Assembly: GCA_963580455.1 (NCBI GenBank)
Contig: OY756961.1
Coordinates: forward strand, 18,519,001 to 18,583,000
DNA: 64,000 nt
From: Euonymus europaeus
Taxonomy: Eukaryota > Streptophyta > Magnoliopsida > Celastrales > Celastraceae
Direction of reading: 5' to 3'
A program made the position numbers and the translations under genes. Positions 1 to 11,251 of this stretch are shown here, piece by piece. Below the pieces are notes generated by a model. The model had not been told where the DNA came from. It saw nothing but the letters and a program-made list of their open reading frames with translations, and searched no databases. Numbering within the stretch: position 1 is the stretch's first letter; each line of letters opens with the position of its first letter.

Positions 1-465
1 GGGATTTATGCGTATGAATATATGTATGTATGTATGTTTAATACCTTCACAGTGGATAAACACCTTATTGGTGTATTATGAGACGGTTAGAAGGGTGCCT
101 TGTGATAGGACTCCTGAACCAATATGTGAACTTCTTTTGCTAGAACTGCATGTTTGCATCATGTATGGATTTATGCTTATTTAAGTTTTGCAGATGCATG
201 CTGTAGATGGCCTGAGGCCCTGCCTAGGTTTGTGGATGCATGTGTTGTGATGGCCAGAGGCCTTATGTGATTATGTGATTATATGCTGTGTATTTCAGGT
301 AGGCATCCTCCGATATACTGGGAGATGCTGCCGAAATTTTTGTAGAAATTGGTGAATCATAGATGTGGGACTAGGATTGAATATCTTGGATAAGATGGAG
401 GCTTAATGCTAGATGGATATTGGGCTAGGGTGTAATAGTAGTGTTACCCGGGTCGAGGCGTTACA
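1..465 (+). repeat. 3' part of a 5' LTR, Tekay/Del-like Ty3/gypsy element
   Basis: The right end reads GGCGTTACA and is followed three bases later by an iMet primer-binding site, which fixes the LTR/internal boundary and the + orientation. Blocks such as the one around 205-260 (GCCTGAGGCC, TGGCCAGAGGCC) and the terminal part also occur, inverted, in the LTRs at 16026-18185 and 22446-24617, so this is a relative of that family. The LTR start lies outside the window. Confidence 0.8.
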
Positions 466-468
466 ATT

Positions 469-480
469 TGGTATCGGAGC
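469..480 (+). other. Primer-binding site for initiator Met tRNA
   Basis: TGGTATCGGAGC differs at one base from the usual plant iMet PBS TGGTATCAGAGC. It lies three bases after the LTR end. The element at 16026-24617 has the same arrangement on the other strand. Confidence 0.85.
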
Positions 481-637
481 CAGGTTTCGGCTCTACGTAG
501 GATCTGGGGTTGGGTCCTAGTTGTATGTTAGTAGTCTTCAGACCATGTCAAGACCTCTGCAGATTCGGTACGTATTCTTTCCCCTTAAATCCTTGTTATC
601 CATTTTGTAATAAATAGTGTTATCTGTTGTGGCACAG

Positions 638-1790
638 ATGGACACTCGTAGGATGACACGATCATAGAGAGCTGCGATTGAGACACCCACTGATGGGGTT
701 AGTAGACCTAGAGGTCGAGGTCATGGGAAGGGAGTGGCGCGCAACACTAGGCGCACTCCCAGTACACAAGGGTCACTGCCAGAAATGGGCATCAGTGACA
801 GAGTGGGAGAGAGGGTAGTCCATGATGTACTCCACGCTGATGAGGGACAGGTGAGGACATCTGAGCAAGTGCTACCAACTGTACAAGTTGCTCCTAGCAA
901 TACTTCCGGACATCCTATGATGCTAGAGGTCTTGGCCGGAATCGTAACCAACCCGGCACAAGTGGTGCAAACACAGGCTCAGGCTCTAGCACAGATTCAA
1001 GCGCAAATGCAGAATCAAGTTGTGGCTCAGACTCAGACTCAGACAAAGGCTCCGGTTCAGATAGCTGTAGTCCCTGAGGCATGAGTAGAGGGGGAAACTT
1101 CTGGAGTTAGCATTGAGGGTGGGGTTCCATACAGACCCGCACATGAGATCTTTGAGGTGGATCAGTTAAGGAAGACGAGTCCTCCTACCATTGCCGGAGA
1201 GGGGGAAGGTCGAGAAGCGGAAGAATGGGTGCAGCAAATGGGAGCAAGATTTGATACGCTAGCCATAACGGATGAGCAAAGGGTGAAGCTAGTATTCTAT
1301 TATTTGAGGGGGGATGCTTATGATTGGAGGAAATCATTAGGTTCGAAGAAGTATGAGCTGATGTGGACATCCTTTGAGTTGGTGTTCTTGGAGCGGTTTG
1401 TTCCGCAGACTTTCCAAGCCGATTAGGCTAAATGGTATTTAGAGTTTGTACAGACCCCAGATATGACAGTGTCTTAATACACTAAGAGATACGAGGAGTT
1501 GTACAAGTATAGTATGAAGTTTGCTCCGAATGAAAAGAGCAAGGCTGAGAGGTATTGTGATGGATTGATTCCGAGCTTGGGGGAAATGGTGCTTGCTACT
1601 AGAGCACAGACCTATAATGAGACTGTGAACTTGGCGTTGAAGTTCGAACTGAAGAAGCAGATGTCTCGACAGTATTGGGATACCCAAAAGGGACGCACCT
1701 CTTCAACCACAGGTGGAGGGGGTCAGAAGAAGCAGAAGATGGACTCCCACACTCAGAAGGGGGATCGAGGAAAGATCTACGATTGCCTAG
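638..1790 (+). pseudogene. gag: gag of Tekay/Del-like gypsy element, truncated
   Basis: Gag forms the particle in which the element RNA is copied. One frame can be followed from ATG 638 to about 1790, broken only by stops at 665 (TAG), 1082 (TGA), 1424 (TAG) and 1475 (TAA), with no frameshift. The N-terminus (MDTRRMTRS) and the Gln-rich stretch match the gag at 21508-22274. The middle (EEWVQQMGARFDTL, FYYLRGDAYDWRK, LERFVPQTFQAD) is a typical Retrotrans_gag core of chromovirus elements. Similarity ends just after KGDRGK, where the related gag continues into its zinc knuckles, so the copy is truncated there and pol is absent. The sequence after 1790 belongs to another repeat. Confidence 0.85.
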
Positions 1791-2640
1791 ACTTTCAGGT
1801 TTTTTCTAGTATTTTAATTTAATTTACTCTTCGTTAAGATAGAATTGTTGTATAATTCGTGTTTGGTTCTCTATTCATGTATAATGATGCCTCTTTGTCG
1901 CCTTGATGGTATTAGTTTTGATTCCTATGATACAATTTTGTGTGGTCATGATCCTGGTTAAATTCATTTGTTGGAAAATATGGGTTGAATATGGGCATGG
2001 GTCTAACGGAAATAGGGCTAGGAATATCAATTTTATGCGTTAGACTAATTTGCTTAATGGTCTAATTGTGGTAAATTAATACTTGGGCATTGAGTATATG
2101 TATTTTTAGGATTTGTAATTTGCTAGGGGATCTAGAGTATTTTGTTTGATTTATAAATTATTGTATGACAAATGACTGTTTAATTAATATGACGACGAAA
2201 CTAATTGAGGTGGCATTGGATGTAATCCCAAAAGATTCTTGAGGATAAAATTTTATAAAATTCTCATCCATTGGATGAAGGGGATTCTATGATTTTTTTT
2301 GGAAAAAGTCTTTAAACATATTAATCTCCATAAGAAAATTAATTATTAAATTTTAATCATACTAATTTAATAGTATGATTAAGATAGTCGATTGCCAATA
2401 AAAAAGAGGAACCGAGGTCCCACCCATTATTTTTATTAGTTGTTTAACATGTTGTTAATGTGTTATTTATTTGAAACATGCTTATATGTGAATTACATGA
2501 ATGTTTTGTATTGTTTCGTTTTATTTGTTAATTGTATGATTTATAATGTTATTGCGTTTAAGGATTAACGATAATTTCAATATCGTTTAGTCCACAAAAG
2601 AAATTCGGTTCCCAACATTTTAATTTCATTTTTATTTTTA
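1791..2640 (+). repeat. Fragment of a Tat/Ogre-type LTR
   Basis: No gene is seen. About 2210-2610 runs parallel to 26840-27205: both have 'gattcttgagga..ccattggatg', 'aatagtatg', 'ggaaccgag..ccc', a TATCGT..AGTCCACAAAA block and 'tcggttcccA'. Since 26688-29051 is recognisable as the end of a Tat/Ogre-type LTR, this is an isolated older piece of the same family. Its left border coincides with the truncation of the gag at 638-1790. Confidence 0.6.
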
Positions 2641-3160
2641 TTTATATATATTTTTTCATTTAATTATTATTTTATCGGAAAAATTAGATAAAATGACATA
2701 ATCATGTTTCATTTTAGAAGGAGGTCTACTTCATTTAAAAAATTAGAAATATGGACAAAATAATTAAACTCCCCAAACTATCTCTCTCATCCATTTTACA
2801 TAGTCTTCATCTCGACAATCATATCTCCTCTTCCCGACATCTGATTGAAGATAGACCACTGCCGATGAAATTGTATCGTCGAGAGGAGTCCAACGACGGT
2901 GGTCTCTCCTCAATACGACATCGAATTGAAGCGATACTGGTGGCGTTGGATTTATATCGGCCAAACGATTCTAATGCCACCAGTCTTACCTCGATCCAAT
3001 GTCGGAAATAGTTACAGCAATGAAAAGAAGTTTTGTGGCGTCATCGGAGCTTCGCAGTGGCTTTTCGGCTGCTATGGACCTCTATTTTGGCTGCCGTAGG
3101 TCGGGCTTTACTCCTCTCATAGTTGCGCTTCTTTTGAGACCAACAACGATCATTTTGATG
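2641..3160. repeat. Unclassified repeat with a recurring GATTC..GCCACTG module
   Basis: Two short overlapping frames here look spurious. The stretch around 2890-3010 (ACGATTCTAATGCCACCAG and CTCGATCCAATGTCGG) recurs in diverged form at 27950-28200 and, more weakly, at 4470-4570. I cannot assign it to a transposon class. Its association with Tat/Ogre LTR ends suggests it is part of that element family or a regular passenger of it. Confidence 0.45.
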
Positions 3161-4080
3161 GTCGGACAAAAAAGTTAGGCTAAAAAATATGAAATCATAG
3201 TTTTAAAACTCTTTTTCTATGTATAACCTATATTAATTTGTAGAATCTTTATTTATTTTTAGAATCACTTTTTTCTTTGTAAAATATATTTTTCTCTATA
3301 CAATAGACCCAAACCTTGTATTCAATACTAAAACCCTACATCCCAAAGTTCAGACATAAAAGTTAGGCAAAAAATATGAAATCATAGTTTTCGTTCTACT
3401 GCTAGTGCATAACTTTTTTTCTCTTTATAACTTATATTTCTCTGTAGAACTCTTTTTCTCTATAGAACATATATTTTTCTGTAGAATCTTTATTTATCTT
3501 TAGAATCACTTTTTCTCTATAATTGAATAGACCCAAAGTTCAGATTTAATACTAAAACCATGTCCCAAGGTTCAGACATAAAAGTCAGACCAAAAAATAT
3601 GAAATCACAATTTTCTTTCTACTGCTAGTGCATAACTCATTTTCTCGTTATAACTTATATTTCTCTGTAGAACTTTTATTTCTCTGTAGAACTCGTTTTT
3701 TCTGTAGAACCTATATTTCTTTGTATAACCTTTATTTATCTTTAGAACCACTTTCTCTTGATAAAATATCTTTTTCTCTATACAATAGACCCAAAGCTCG
3801 GATTCAATACTAAAATTTTATGTCCCAAGTGATGAGTCCAAGGTTCCGACATAAAAGTCAGGCAAAAAAATATGAAATCACATTTTTCGTTCTATTGTCA
3901 GTGCATAACTCTTGTTCTCTTTATAACCTATATTTCTCTGTAGAATCTTTATTTCTTTATACAATTCTTTTTTCTATGTAATTTTTTTCTCTATTCGACA
4001 GAGCCAAAGTAAAGATTCACTAAACCTTTATGTCCTAAGTAATGAACCTCAAGGCTCAGATTTTTTAAACCCTAACGGGC
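3161..4080. repeat. Degenerate tandem array, units about 190-270 bp
   Basis: Units begin near 3161, 3351, 3573 and 3847 with a variant of GACATAAAAGTYAGGC followed by AAAAAATATGAAATCA. They continue through T-rich runs with 'tctctgtagaac' and 'tttatttatctttagaa', and end in 'caatagacccaaa'. Units differ in length and have many substitutions, so the array is old. Scattered remnants of the same words ('tgtcccaagtgatgaact', 'ctgtagaacc') continue to about 4450. No coding potential is visible. Confidence 0.7.
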
Positions 4081-4597
4081 TCAAGGAATGGATTAACTAC
4101 TAAAATATTAAATATCACAAGCGCTAAACCCTATGGTCCTAACTACAAAACTCTAACAGGCTCGGGTACCCTAAACACCAGGGTTCAAACTTCCAAAATT
4201 GGTTAGAACTCTTTTTTCTTGTAGAACTATTTTTTCTCTATTTGATAGATCAAAACCCGGATTCGTTATTAAAAACCTATGTCCCAAGTGATGAACTAGA
4301 AAGTTCAGATTCACTAAATCCAACAAATTCTTACCATTGGAAGCACTTAAAGCAAGACCTAGATAATGGGCCAATAATATCATCGTAAAATGCACAGTGC
4401 TATTTTTCTCTATAGAAACTACCTTTTCTCTGTAGAACCTTCGAAAATATTTTTTGACCAGGTAATCACTTTCCGATGAAGAATTGAGGATAGACCAGTA
4501 ACATTGGAATTACCCGACCAAGATGAATTCAAAGCCACCGTTCTCGTCTCGATCCGTCTCTAGAAACGGCCGATCGAGGTAAAACACGTACTGATTG
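4081..4597. repeat. Decayed array remnants and module copy, no gene
   Basis: The first two thirds hold remnants of the array described just upstream. Positions 4470-4570 hold a third, diverged copy of the 'gaattgaggatagacca..ttggaattacccgacc..gccacc' module. No open frame here resembles a protein family. Confidence 0.5.
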
Positions 4598-5146
4598 TGT
4601 TGTACCCCAATTTTTGTCAAAGATTAAAAGTCTACAAAATTCTAAATTCTAAAAAACTCACAATTTACACCTTTTACGAGCGCAAGACGAGCCCACTTAA
4701 AATCTCAGCCCAGGTAAATAAAAAAGACCAAACATAATTTATTTGTTTAGCTTACAAATTATTTTGTTATTTTTGCTTTTGTTTTGGGCCCAATAAGTGA
4801 ACTACTTGAGCCCAAAGAACCAATCCAGTGAAATAAGCCCATTGTCACCATCCATTTGAACAGCCCGGCCCGGTCCGAACTTTTTACTTAGCCTAAAATG
4901 CTAGAATAAAGGCCCGGCCCAGATTACATAGACCAAGTAACAAAGCTAAACCCTAATCGGAAGGAAATGAAAGCAAAATACTGAAGAAAGAAAAGAGGCC
5001 GACCGGAAAAAACAAGGCGAGGCGCCGGTGCAACGGCTAATTGGAAAAAGGGGAGAGGGCACCGAAATTCAAACAAAAGGGTGATTGGAGTTGACAATGG
5101 AGCCGCATATTGTTGATTTTTGGGAGATTTGATTCAAAATTTTCTG

Positions 5147-5154
5147 TATAAAAG
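5147..5154 (+). promoter_or_regulatory. TATA box of the Ogre-like LTR
   Basis: TATAAAAG is followed by a G-rich stretch, as in plant LTR promoters. The setting (U3 upstream, T-rich transcribed leader downstream) fits, so transcription would begin roughly 25-35 bases downstream. Confidence 0.6.
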
Positions 5155-5398
5155 GGGGCAGAAGTTCGATTGATGAGGGGGGATTTTTCGGAGAAGGAAG
5201 AGAGTTAGCCGTGAGATTGGATTTTGGGGGAATTCTTTTTTCCTTTTTCTGTTCAGTTTTTCTGAGCAAGGGATATGAAATTTTGGAACTTTTCTTACTT
5301 TCTGATTTCTGGGTTGAAATTCTTGCCGTGTCGCCGGAAATTGGGAGGAATTTTTTCTATTTTGATTTCTTGTTTATATTGCTAGTTCACTGTCGAGA

Positions 5399-5403
5399 AA
5401 TCC
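5399..5403. repeat. Target site duplication AATCC (left)
   Basis: AATCC directly precedes the LTR at 5404 and is repeated directly after the LTR ending at 10291 (10292-10296). A 5-bp duplication is usual for Ty3/gypsy integrase. Confidence 0.9.
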
Positions 5404-5638
5404 TGATAGGGTTCTGAGAATTATAATAGAAAGTGATAGAAGAAAAGAGAAGAATAAGAAGGATCTCTTCGAGGGGATCAACCTCCAACAGCCAAAGGCT
5501 TAATATTCATTCATGCCCCAAACGAAACAACAAAACACACCTAAATAGCCCTAAGGGCAGTTCAGGAATTACAAGCAAAAGACAATACAATAACTTATAA
5601 ATAAAGAAACTGAAAAATACAGCATGGGAGTTCTATCA
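5404..5638 (-). repeat. 3' LTR of the Reina-like element
   Basis: Bounded by TGATAGGGTT and AGTTCTATCA, so the ends form the short inverted repeat TGATAG/CTATCA. It differs from the 5' LTR by about four substitutions and a short indel in a GAA run, as read by eye. Confidence 0.92.
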
Positions 5639-5649
5639 TTCCCCCACAC
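5639..5649 (-). other. Polypurine tract of the Reina-like element
   Basis: On the minus strand this reads GTGTGGGGGAA and abuts the 3' LTR, the place where plus-strand DNA synthesis is primed. Confidence 0.8.
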
Positions 5650-5667
5650 CAAGAACAAGCCTTGTCC

Positions 5668-8600
5668 TCAAGGCTGGGCAGCAAGAAAATCTGGGAAACG
5701 TTCCTGTAGTGAGCTATAAAACTCCCAAGTAGCATCTTCAGGATGCAAGTTAGCCCACTGGATTAACACCTATGTCACTGCCCGATTTTTATGCTTCACC
5801 AATTTGCGATCCAAGATAGCTTGTGGATAAAACAGAATTTCCCCATTTGCATTGAGGTCTGGCAGGTGGTGTTGTGCTGACACATGATTCCCAAGTTTCT
5901 TCTTCAGACAAGAAACATGAAAGACAGGATGAATTTTAGAGTAATCAGGTAAGGCAAGGCGATAAGCCACTGGCCTAACACACTAAAGAACCTGATAGGG
6001 ACCCTAAAATCGAAGAGATAATTTGGCAGAGGCACGGACATTCACCGAAGCTTGCCGATACGGTTGGAGGCTTAAAAACACCCAGTCACCCACCTCAAAA
6101 CTGTGTTCACTACGATGTTTATCAGCCTGCTGTTTCATCCGGGCTTGTGCTTCATGTAAATTCTGTTTAAGAAGCTGTAACACACGGTGCCTATCATGCA
6201 AGGCACGGTCAACCTCATGTACAGTTGTGGAACCCTAGAGATATGAAGGAATGACAGGAGGTGCTCGCCCATAAACAACCTCAAAGGGTGTGAGTTTGGT
6301 CCCCGAGTGATACGTAGTATTGTACTACCATTCTGCCCACGACAACCAACGTACGCACTCCTTGGGTCTCCCACTAACAAAGCAACGTAAATAATTTTCC
6401 AAGCACCGATTCACGACCTCTGTTTGCCCATCAGACTGAGGATGGTAGGAGGTACTCATATTAAGCTGAGTCCCTTGCAAACGGAAGAGCTCCTTCCAAA
6501 AATTACTTGTAAACACCCTATCCCTGTCACTAACAATTGATTTAGGCAGTCCATGTAATTTAACAATATTATCAACGAATACTTGTGCCACAACAAAAAT
6601 GGTTGTCTTACCTTGAGATGGCGGCAGCCCCTCGATAAAATCCATCGAGATATCAGTCTATACATCATGGGGAATAGCCAAGGGTTGGAGTAATCCTGGA
6701 ATGGCCACAGTTTCACCTTTGTGTCGCTGACAAATATCACACTCCGCAACAAACTTCTTAATCTCTCTTTTCATGCCCTTCCAGTAGAAGCCCATAGAAA
6801 TTCGCTTGTAGGTACGAAGGAAGCCAGAATGTCCAGCAACTGAAGTGGCATGATACTCCTTCAAAATAATTAATTTTTGCGCTGAATTTTCTGCCAAAAC
6901 AAGCCTGCCTTTGTAACGCAAGTCGCTGCCATCCCATGTATATTTATGAACTTTATTAGGATCTTTGGTGAGCTTCTGGATAATCAATTGTGCCGCTGCA
7001 TCACTCTTTATCTCCCCTCGGATCACATCAATGTTAGAACAAAATGGTACAGAGATAGCCAGAAGCTGCGCCTGCTCTGGTAGGCGAGAAAGTGCATCTG
7101 CCACAACATTTTCAGCCCCCTTTTTGTATATAATTTCATAATCATATCCTAACAATTTGGAGACCCATTTTTGTTGTTCCATAGAAGAAATGCGCTGATC
7201 CAAGAGATAGCGCAAGCTTTTATGATCAGTTCTAATCTGAAATCTTCGACTGATCAAATAGGGACGCCATTTAGTCACAGCATGGACAAGCGCTAGCATT
7301 TCCTTTTCGTAGACAGAGAGGGCATGGTGAGAAGGAGCTGAAGCCTTACTAGCAAAAGCCAATGGTCGACCTTCCTGCATTAGAACAACCCCAATCCCAA
7401 CGCCTGAGGCATCACACTCAACAACAAAAATTTTGGTAAAGTCTGGTAAGGCAAGCACTGGTGTTGTTGTCATTGAGTCTTTTAATTTGAGGAAAGCTTC
7501 TTCCGCTAACGGCCCCCAAACAAATGCATCTTTCTATAGCAAGGCAGTGAGAGGTGCACTGATTTTCCCATAATCCTTAACAAACTTACGATAATAACCG
7601 GTGAGGCCAAGAAATCCGTGTAAGGACTTAACATTTTTTGGTATAGGCCAATCCACCATCGCTTGCACCTTAGTGGGATCCGCAGCAACTCCGTCACCAA
7701 AAATAAGGTGCCCCAAATACTCAACTTTAAGTGAGCCGAAACTACACTTAGAGTGTTTCACAAATAAATGATGCTCCCAGAGTATTGAGAATGTGGAGCG
7801 AAGATGCACAATGTGATCTTCGAGAGTTGGGCTATAGACAATAATGTCGTCAAAAAATACCAAGATAAACTTGCGCAAGAATGGTCTGAATACATCATTC
7901 ATTAAGCTTTGGAACGTTGATGGCGCATTAGAGAGACCGAACGGCATGAATAAAAATTCGTAGTGCCCATCATGAGTTCTAAAAGCCATTTTGTGCACAT
8001 CAGCTTCACTCACTCTTATTTGATGAAACCCAGAGCGTAGATCCAATTTAGAATAATATCGGGCTCCTCCCAATTCGTCTAACAACTCATCGATCACTGG
8101 TATTGGGTATTTGTCTTTGATAGTGATTTTATTCAAGGCCCTGTAGTCGATACCCATGCGCCAAGTGCCGTCCTTTTCCGAACTAACAAAACAGGTGAAG
8201 AATATGGGCTGGTGCTAGGCTGAATAATCCCAGCCTGGAGCAACTCCCGCACTATTTTTTCAATTTCTGCCTTTTGCACATAAGGATATCGATAGGGTCG
8301 AACATTGGCTGGAGCACTCCTCGGCAACAAAGGAATCTGATGGTCATGTCTCCGTTGGGGAGGGAGTTCTCTAGGCTCAGCGAAAACATCATTGAACTCC
8401 TGTAAAAGCTCGACTATCTTGTTGTTCCCATTTAACTCTTGCTCGGCTTCCGCTGAATTTAATAATTGGAGGAAAACACCGCATCTTCCTTTCTGAAGGA
8501 TTCTCTCCATCCGGTGATTACTAACCATAGTGACATCCCCACTTGCTCTGCCTTTGATTACTACATGTTTGCCGTGTAACACAAACTTCATAATCAATTT

Positions 8601-9086
8601 GGAAAAATTCCAAGTGATATCTCCCAGTGTCCGTAGCCATTGAGCCCCTAAAACAACATCACAGCCATCTATAGGAAGCAAAAACAAGTCTACCTCTAAT
8701 TGCTGGTCTTGTACCATAAGCTTCACCTTTGAACATTTACAAGAGCTAACTAAATCTCTGCAATCGGCTACCTTGATAGAAAATTGTTTCGATTGCTCAA
8801 CGGGACAACAAATTCGTGCAGCCATCCGCTCATCAAAGAAATTATTAGTGCTGCCCGTATCAATTAAAATTGTCACTTTTTGCCGTTTAATGTAGCCACT
8901 GACCCGCATAGTCTGAGGAGTCGAATGACCAACCAAAGCATGAATTGAAATTGCAACAGCATCAGCAGCACCAGTGTCTTCTATCTCTTTATCTTCAGCA
9001 CAAAAATTAGCATCATGATCTGGATCACAATCAGCCGCCTCAACCTGTTCTACATATTCACTTGGTTCAATCATCAAGATACGCCT
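5668..9086 (-). pseudogene. pol: pol (PR-RT-RNase H-INT-chromodomain) of the Reina-like element
   Basis: In order on the minus strand: retropepsin with ILIDTGSTNNFF near 8860; RT with [12 protein letters not shown] and the active site [10 protein letters not shown] near 7850; RNase H from about 7440 (VVECDASGVGIG, TDHKSLRYLL); an integrase zinc domain (HATSVAGHSG, CDICQRHKG) near 6750-6860; integrase core with [13 protein letters not shown] and HPQSDGQTE; and a chromodomain-like end (EDATWEFY) closing at 5668. There is a 1-base deletion near 8172. In-frame stops lie at 7534, 6658, 6325, about 6238, 6004 and near 5770. Between FVVAQ and [11 protein letters not shown] the integrase lacks roughly 22 residues usually found there. 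Apart from the frameshift, the whole pol stays in one frame. Confidence 0.9.
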
Positions 9087-9968
9087 CTACTTACAACGAT
9101 GACCCCTGTGCCACTTCTCGTCACAATGCCAACACAACCCCTTGGCCATACATTCTTTAATCTTCTCTTGGGTGAGCTTTCGAGTACCAGTATTGCGGCT
9201 ACCCAAAGCATTAGCGACGCTAGGACTGGTCTGCTCGGTAAAAGGTTTAGTTGCCACCCTTGGGAGGCTACGAGCATCTTCATTCAGTCGTTCCTCATGC
9301 AACCTGGCATAAGAGATTGCGGCAACCATGGTGCGGGGCTTACACACTTTAACCTCTTTGCAAATATCTTTCCGTAGGCCCTGGATAAATGTCCCAATTA
9401 ACTGCTTCTCGGTCGAATCTCTAGCTCTGTTAGATAGACGCTCAAATCGACCTTGGTACTCAAGCACTGTAGTCACTTGTTGAATCTTAGCCAGCTCTCC
9501 ATCAACATTTTCATACTCGGACGGGCCAAATCGCACCAATAAGCCCTCCACCAACTCTTCCCAAGTAGGGACTCCTCGAGTAGATTCGAACCAATCATAC
9601 CACTGAATTGCATCCCCATCCAAACTTATGGAAGCCAATTCCACTTTCTGCACTTCGGCAGTGCGATGAAATCGGAAGAACTTTTCTGCTCCAAAGATCC
9701 ACCCAGTTGGGTCACTGCCCTCCCAACGGGGAAACTCCACCTTCATCCGAGAAAACCCAATATCTCCATTATTCTGACCACTGCGAAACTCCCCTGCTGG
9801 ATCCTTACCTCTTGCTACAGAACTAGCGCCACGGTCCATCTGGGTCTGCTCACCAATAGCTTGTGAAATCATAGTCTGGAGAGATTCACGTAGTTGTTCA
9901 AACTTTGCTTCAAACTGAGTGACCAACCTTGCTTCAAGCTGTGATTCGTCAGAACCCCCTGGAGCCAT
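9087..9968 (-). pseudogene. gag: gag of the Reina-like element, closed by one in-frame TAG
   Basis: A 293-residue Gag with an N-terminal Gln/Glu-rich helix region, a Retrotrans_gag core (FPRWEGSDPTGWIFGAEKFF, DGDAIQWYDWF, FGPSEYEN) and a C-terminal zinc knuckle CWHCDEKWHRGHRC (C-x2-C-x4-H-x4-C). The reading frame itself is intact. It ends in TAG at 9087-9089 and continues in the same frame into the protease, so gag and pol are separated by a single stop codon. This may be a readthrough stop or a later mutation of a fused gag-pol. It is listed as a pseudogene because the gag-pol unit is not functional. Confidence 0.88.
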
Positions 9969-10037
9969 TGCTTGAGTGGGTAAACCAAGGATTCCAGCCG
10001 TCTGCGTCTATCGTCGAGTTAAGGGCATTCAACCTCC

Positions 10038-10048
10038 CTCTGATACCA
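10038..10048 (-). other. Primer-binding site (iMet) of the Reina-like element
   Basis: The minus strand reads TGGTATCAGAG two bases inside the 5' LTR, matching the 3' end of plant initiator Met tRNA. Confidence 0.9.
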
Positions 10049-10050
10049 AA

Positions 10051-10291
10051 TGATAGGGTTATGAGAATTATAATAGAAAGTGATAGAAGAAAAGAGAAGA
10101 AGAAGAAGAAGAAGGATCTCTTCGAGGGGATCAACCTCCAACAGCCAAAGGCTTAATATTCATTCATGCCCCAAACGAAACAACAAAACACACCTAAATA
10201 GCCCTAAGGGCAGTTCAGGAATTACAAGCAAAAGAAAATACAATAACTTATAAATAAAGAAACTGAAAAATACAGCACGAGAGTTCTATCA
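10051..10291 (-). repeat. 5' LTR of the Reina-like element
   Basis: Same terminal TGATAG/CTATCA as the left copy. It contains an expanded GAA run near 10095-10113. Confidence 0.92.
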
Positions 10292-10296
10292 AATCC
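10292..10296. repeat. Target site duplication AATCC (right)
   Basis: Partner of 5399-5403. Confidence 0.9.
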
Positions 10297-11251
10297 CCTT
10301 CTTTGTTTCTATCCGTAGCTTTTAGAGATTTACCATTGCCACCCCCAGAGTCCCAAATATCTGAATGCTTATTCCCAATTGACCCAATATTTGTGGATTG
10401 ATTCTTTCTCTTATTGAGCTCGGTAAGATTTTGGTACTCAAAGGTTTAGGTATATTGCGAACTTGATTTCACCATGTTTACTGCATCACGAATGTTCTCG
10501 ACCTTCATTGAGCTTTGCAATATGGTCATGCTATATAGATTATTGATAGCATGTTTAGATTTTATGGGTTTTGAAATTGGAGTCCCTGTGTTCATAATTC
10601 TACTGTGTTCTCATATGTTTTATGTTCTAGTTTTTACTATTGGAAATATGATTTAATTTGGCAAGAATTGGCCTGTTAAATTGTGAAATAGAATTTCTTG
10701 TGCTGTTGTTTTCATATGTCTGGATGCTTTGTTGTTGGTTAGTGTAGTGTTATCAGATTTTAGTAATTGTTCCCGTTGATATTGGTGAAGGACTTGTTTT
10801 TATTTTTCAGTTTGTATGAAGCTTGGCGTCGCTATTCTGTTTGATACTTGCATTTTTGAAGGCTGGACTATACCTATTTTATGAATCAGATTTTCTTCAT
10901 TAATAATTGTAGGATAGTGCGTGCAGTTTCTTGGTGATAATGTGAAGTTTTTTTTATAGGCATAAAGATGGGCTCTAATTCATGAATCTCTGTTTTTGTA
11001 TGTAAATGAAATAATTCCAGATGTGGTTTGGATCTTTTTAAACTCTCTTCTTTCTTTGAAAGCTTCATAAGATGTCGCTGGAATTTATTTTTTTCATTTA
11101 TTGTCATGTACTCGTTCATGCTTTCATTAGCTTTGTGGGACTTAAAAAAACCTTATAGAGAAGTTTTTGGCAGTTTGAATTGATCAACTGCATATGAGAT
11201 CTTGCCGGATCACTTGGTATTTGAATACTTTGTATGTGCACAGGTTATAAA
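10297..11251 (+). repeat. Ogre-like LTR, segment 2
   Basis: T-rich sequence without a supported gene. It joins 5403 on one side, across the Reina-like insertion, and 26688 on the other, across the copia insertion. The last five bases, ATAAA (11247-11251), are the left target duplication of the copia element. The frame at 10474-10656 has no recognisable domain. Confidence 0.6.

Larger units (their letters stand above)
4598..5403 (+). repeat. Ogre-like LTR, segment 1 (U3/R region)
   Basis: It starts with TGTTGTACCCC, is rich in 'GGCCCGGCCC'-type words around 4860-4925, and contains a TATA box at 5147. A purine-rich leader follows. The segment is cut at 5403 by the Reina-like element and resumes at 10297. 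No gene is present; the frame at 5211-5417 is an LTR shadow. Confidence 0.6.
5404..10291 (-). mobile_element. Compact chromovirus (Reina-like) Ty3/gypsy element
   Basis: Total length is 4888 bp, with short LTRs (235 and 241 bp) in direct orientation, a 5-bp TSD, an iMet PBS, a polypurine tract, and a gag-PR-RT-RH-INT order ending in a chromodomain-like region. The small size, short LTRs and C-terminal chromodomain fit the Reina clade. All coding parts are damaged (one frameshift, several stops, an integrase deletion), so the copy is non-autonomous. It sits inside the LTR of the Ogre-like element. Confidence 0.92.

Noticed and set aside
2751..3099. Overlapping ORFs of 66-86 residues with Ser/Leu/Arg-rich products
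   Set aside because: Frames on both strands cover the same repeat module and none resembles a protein family.
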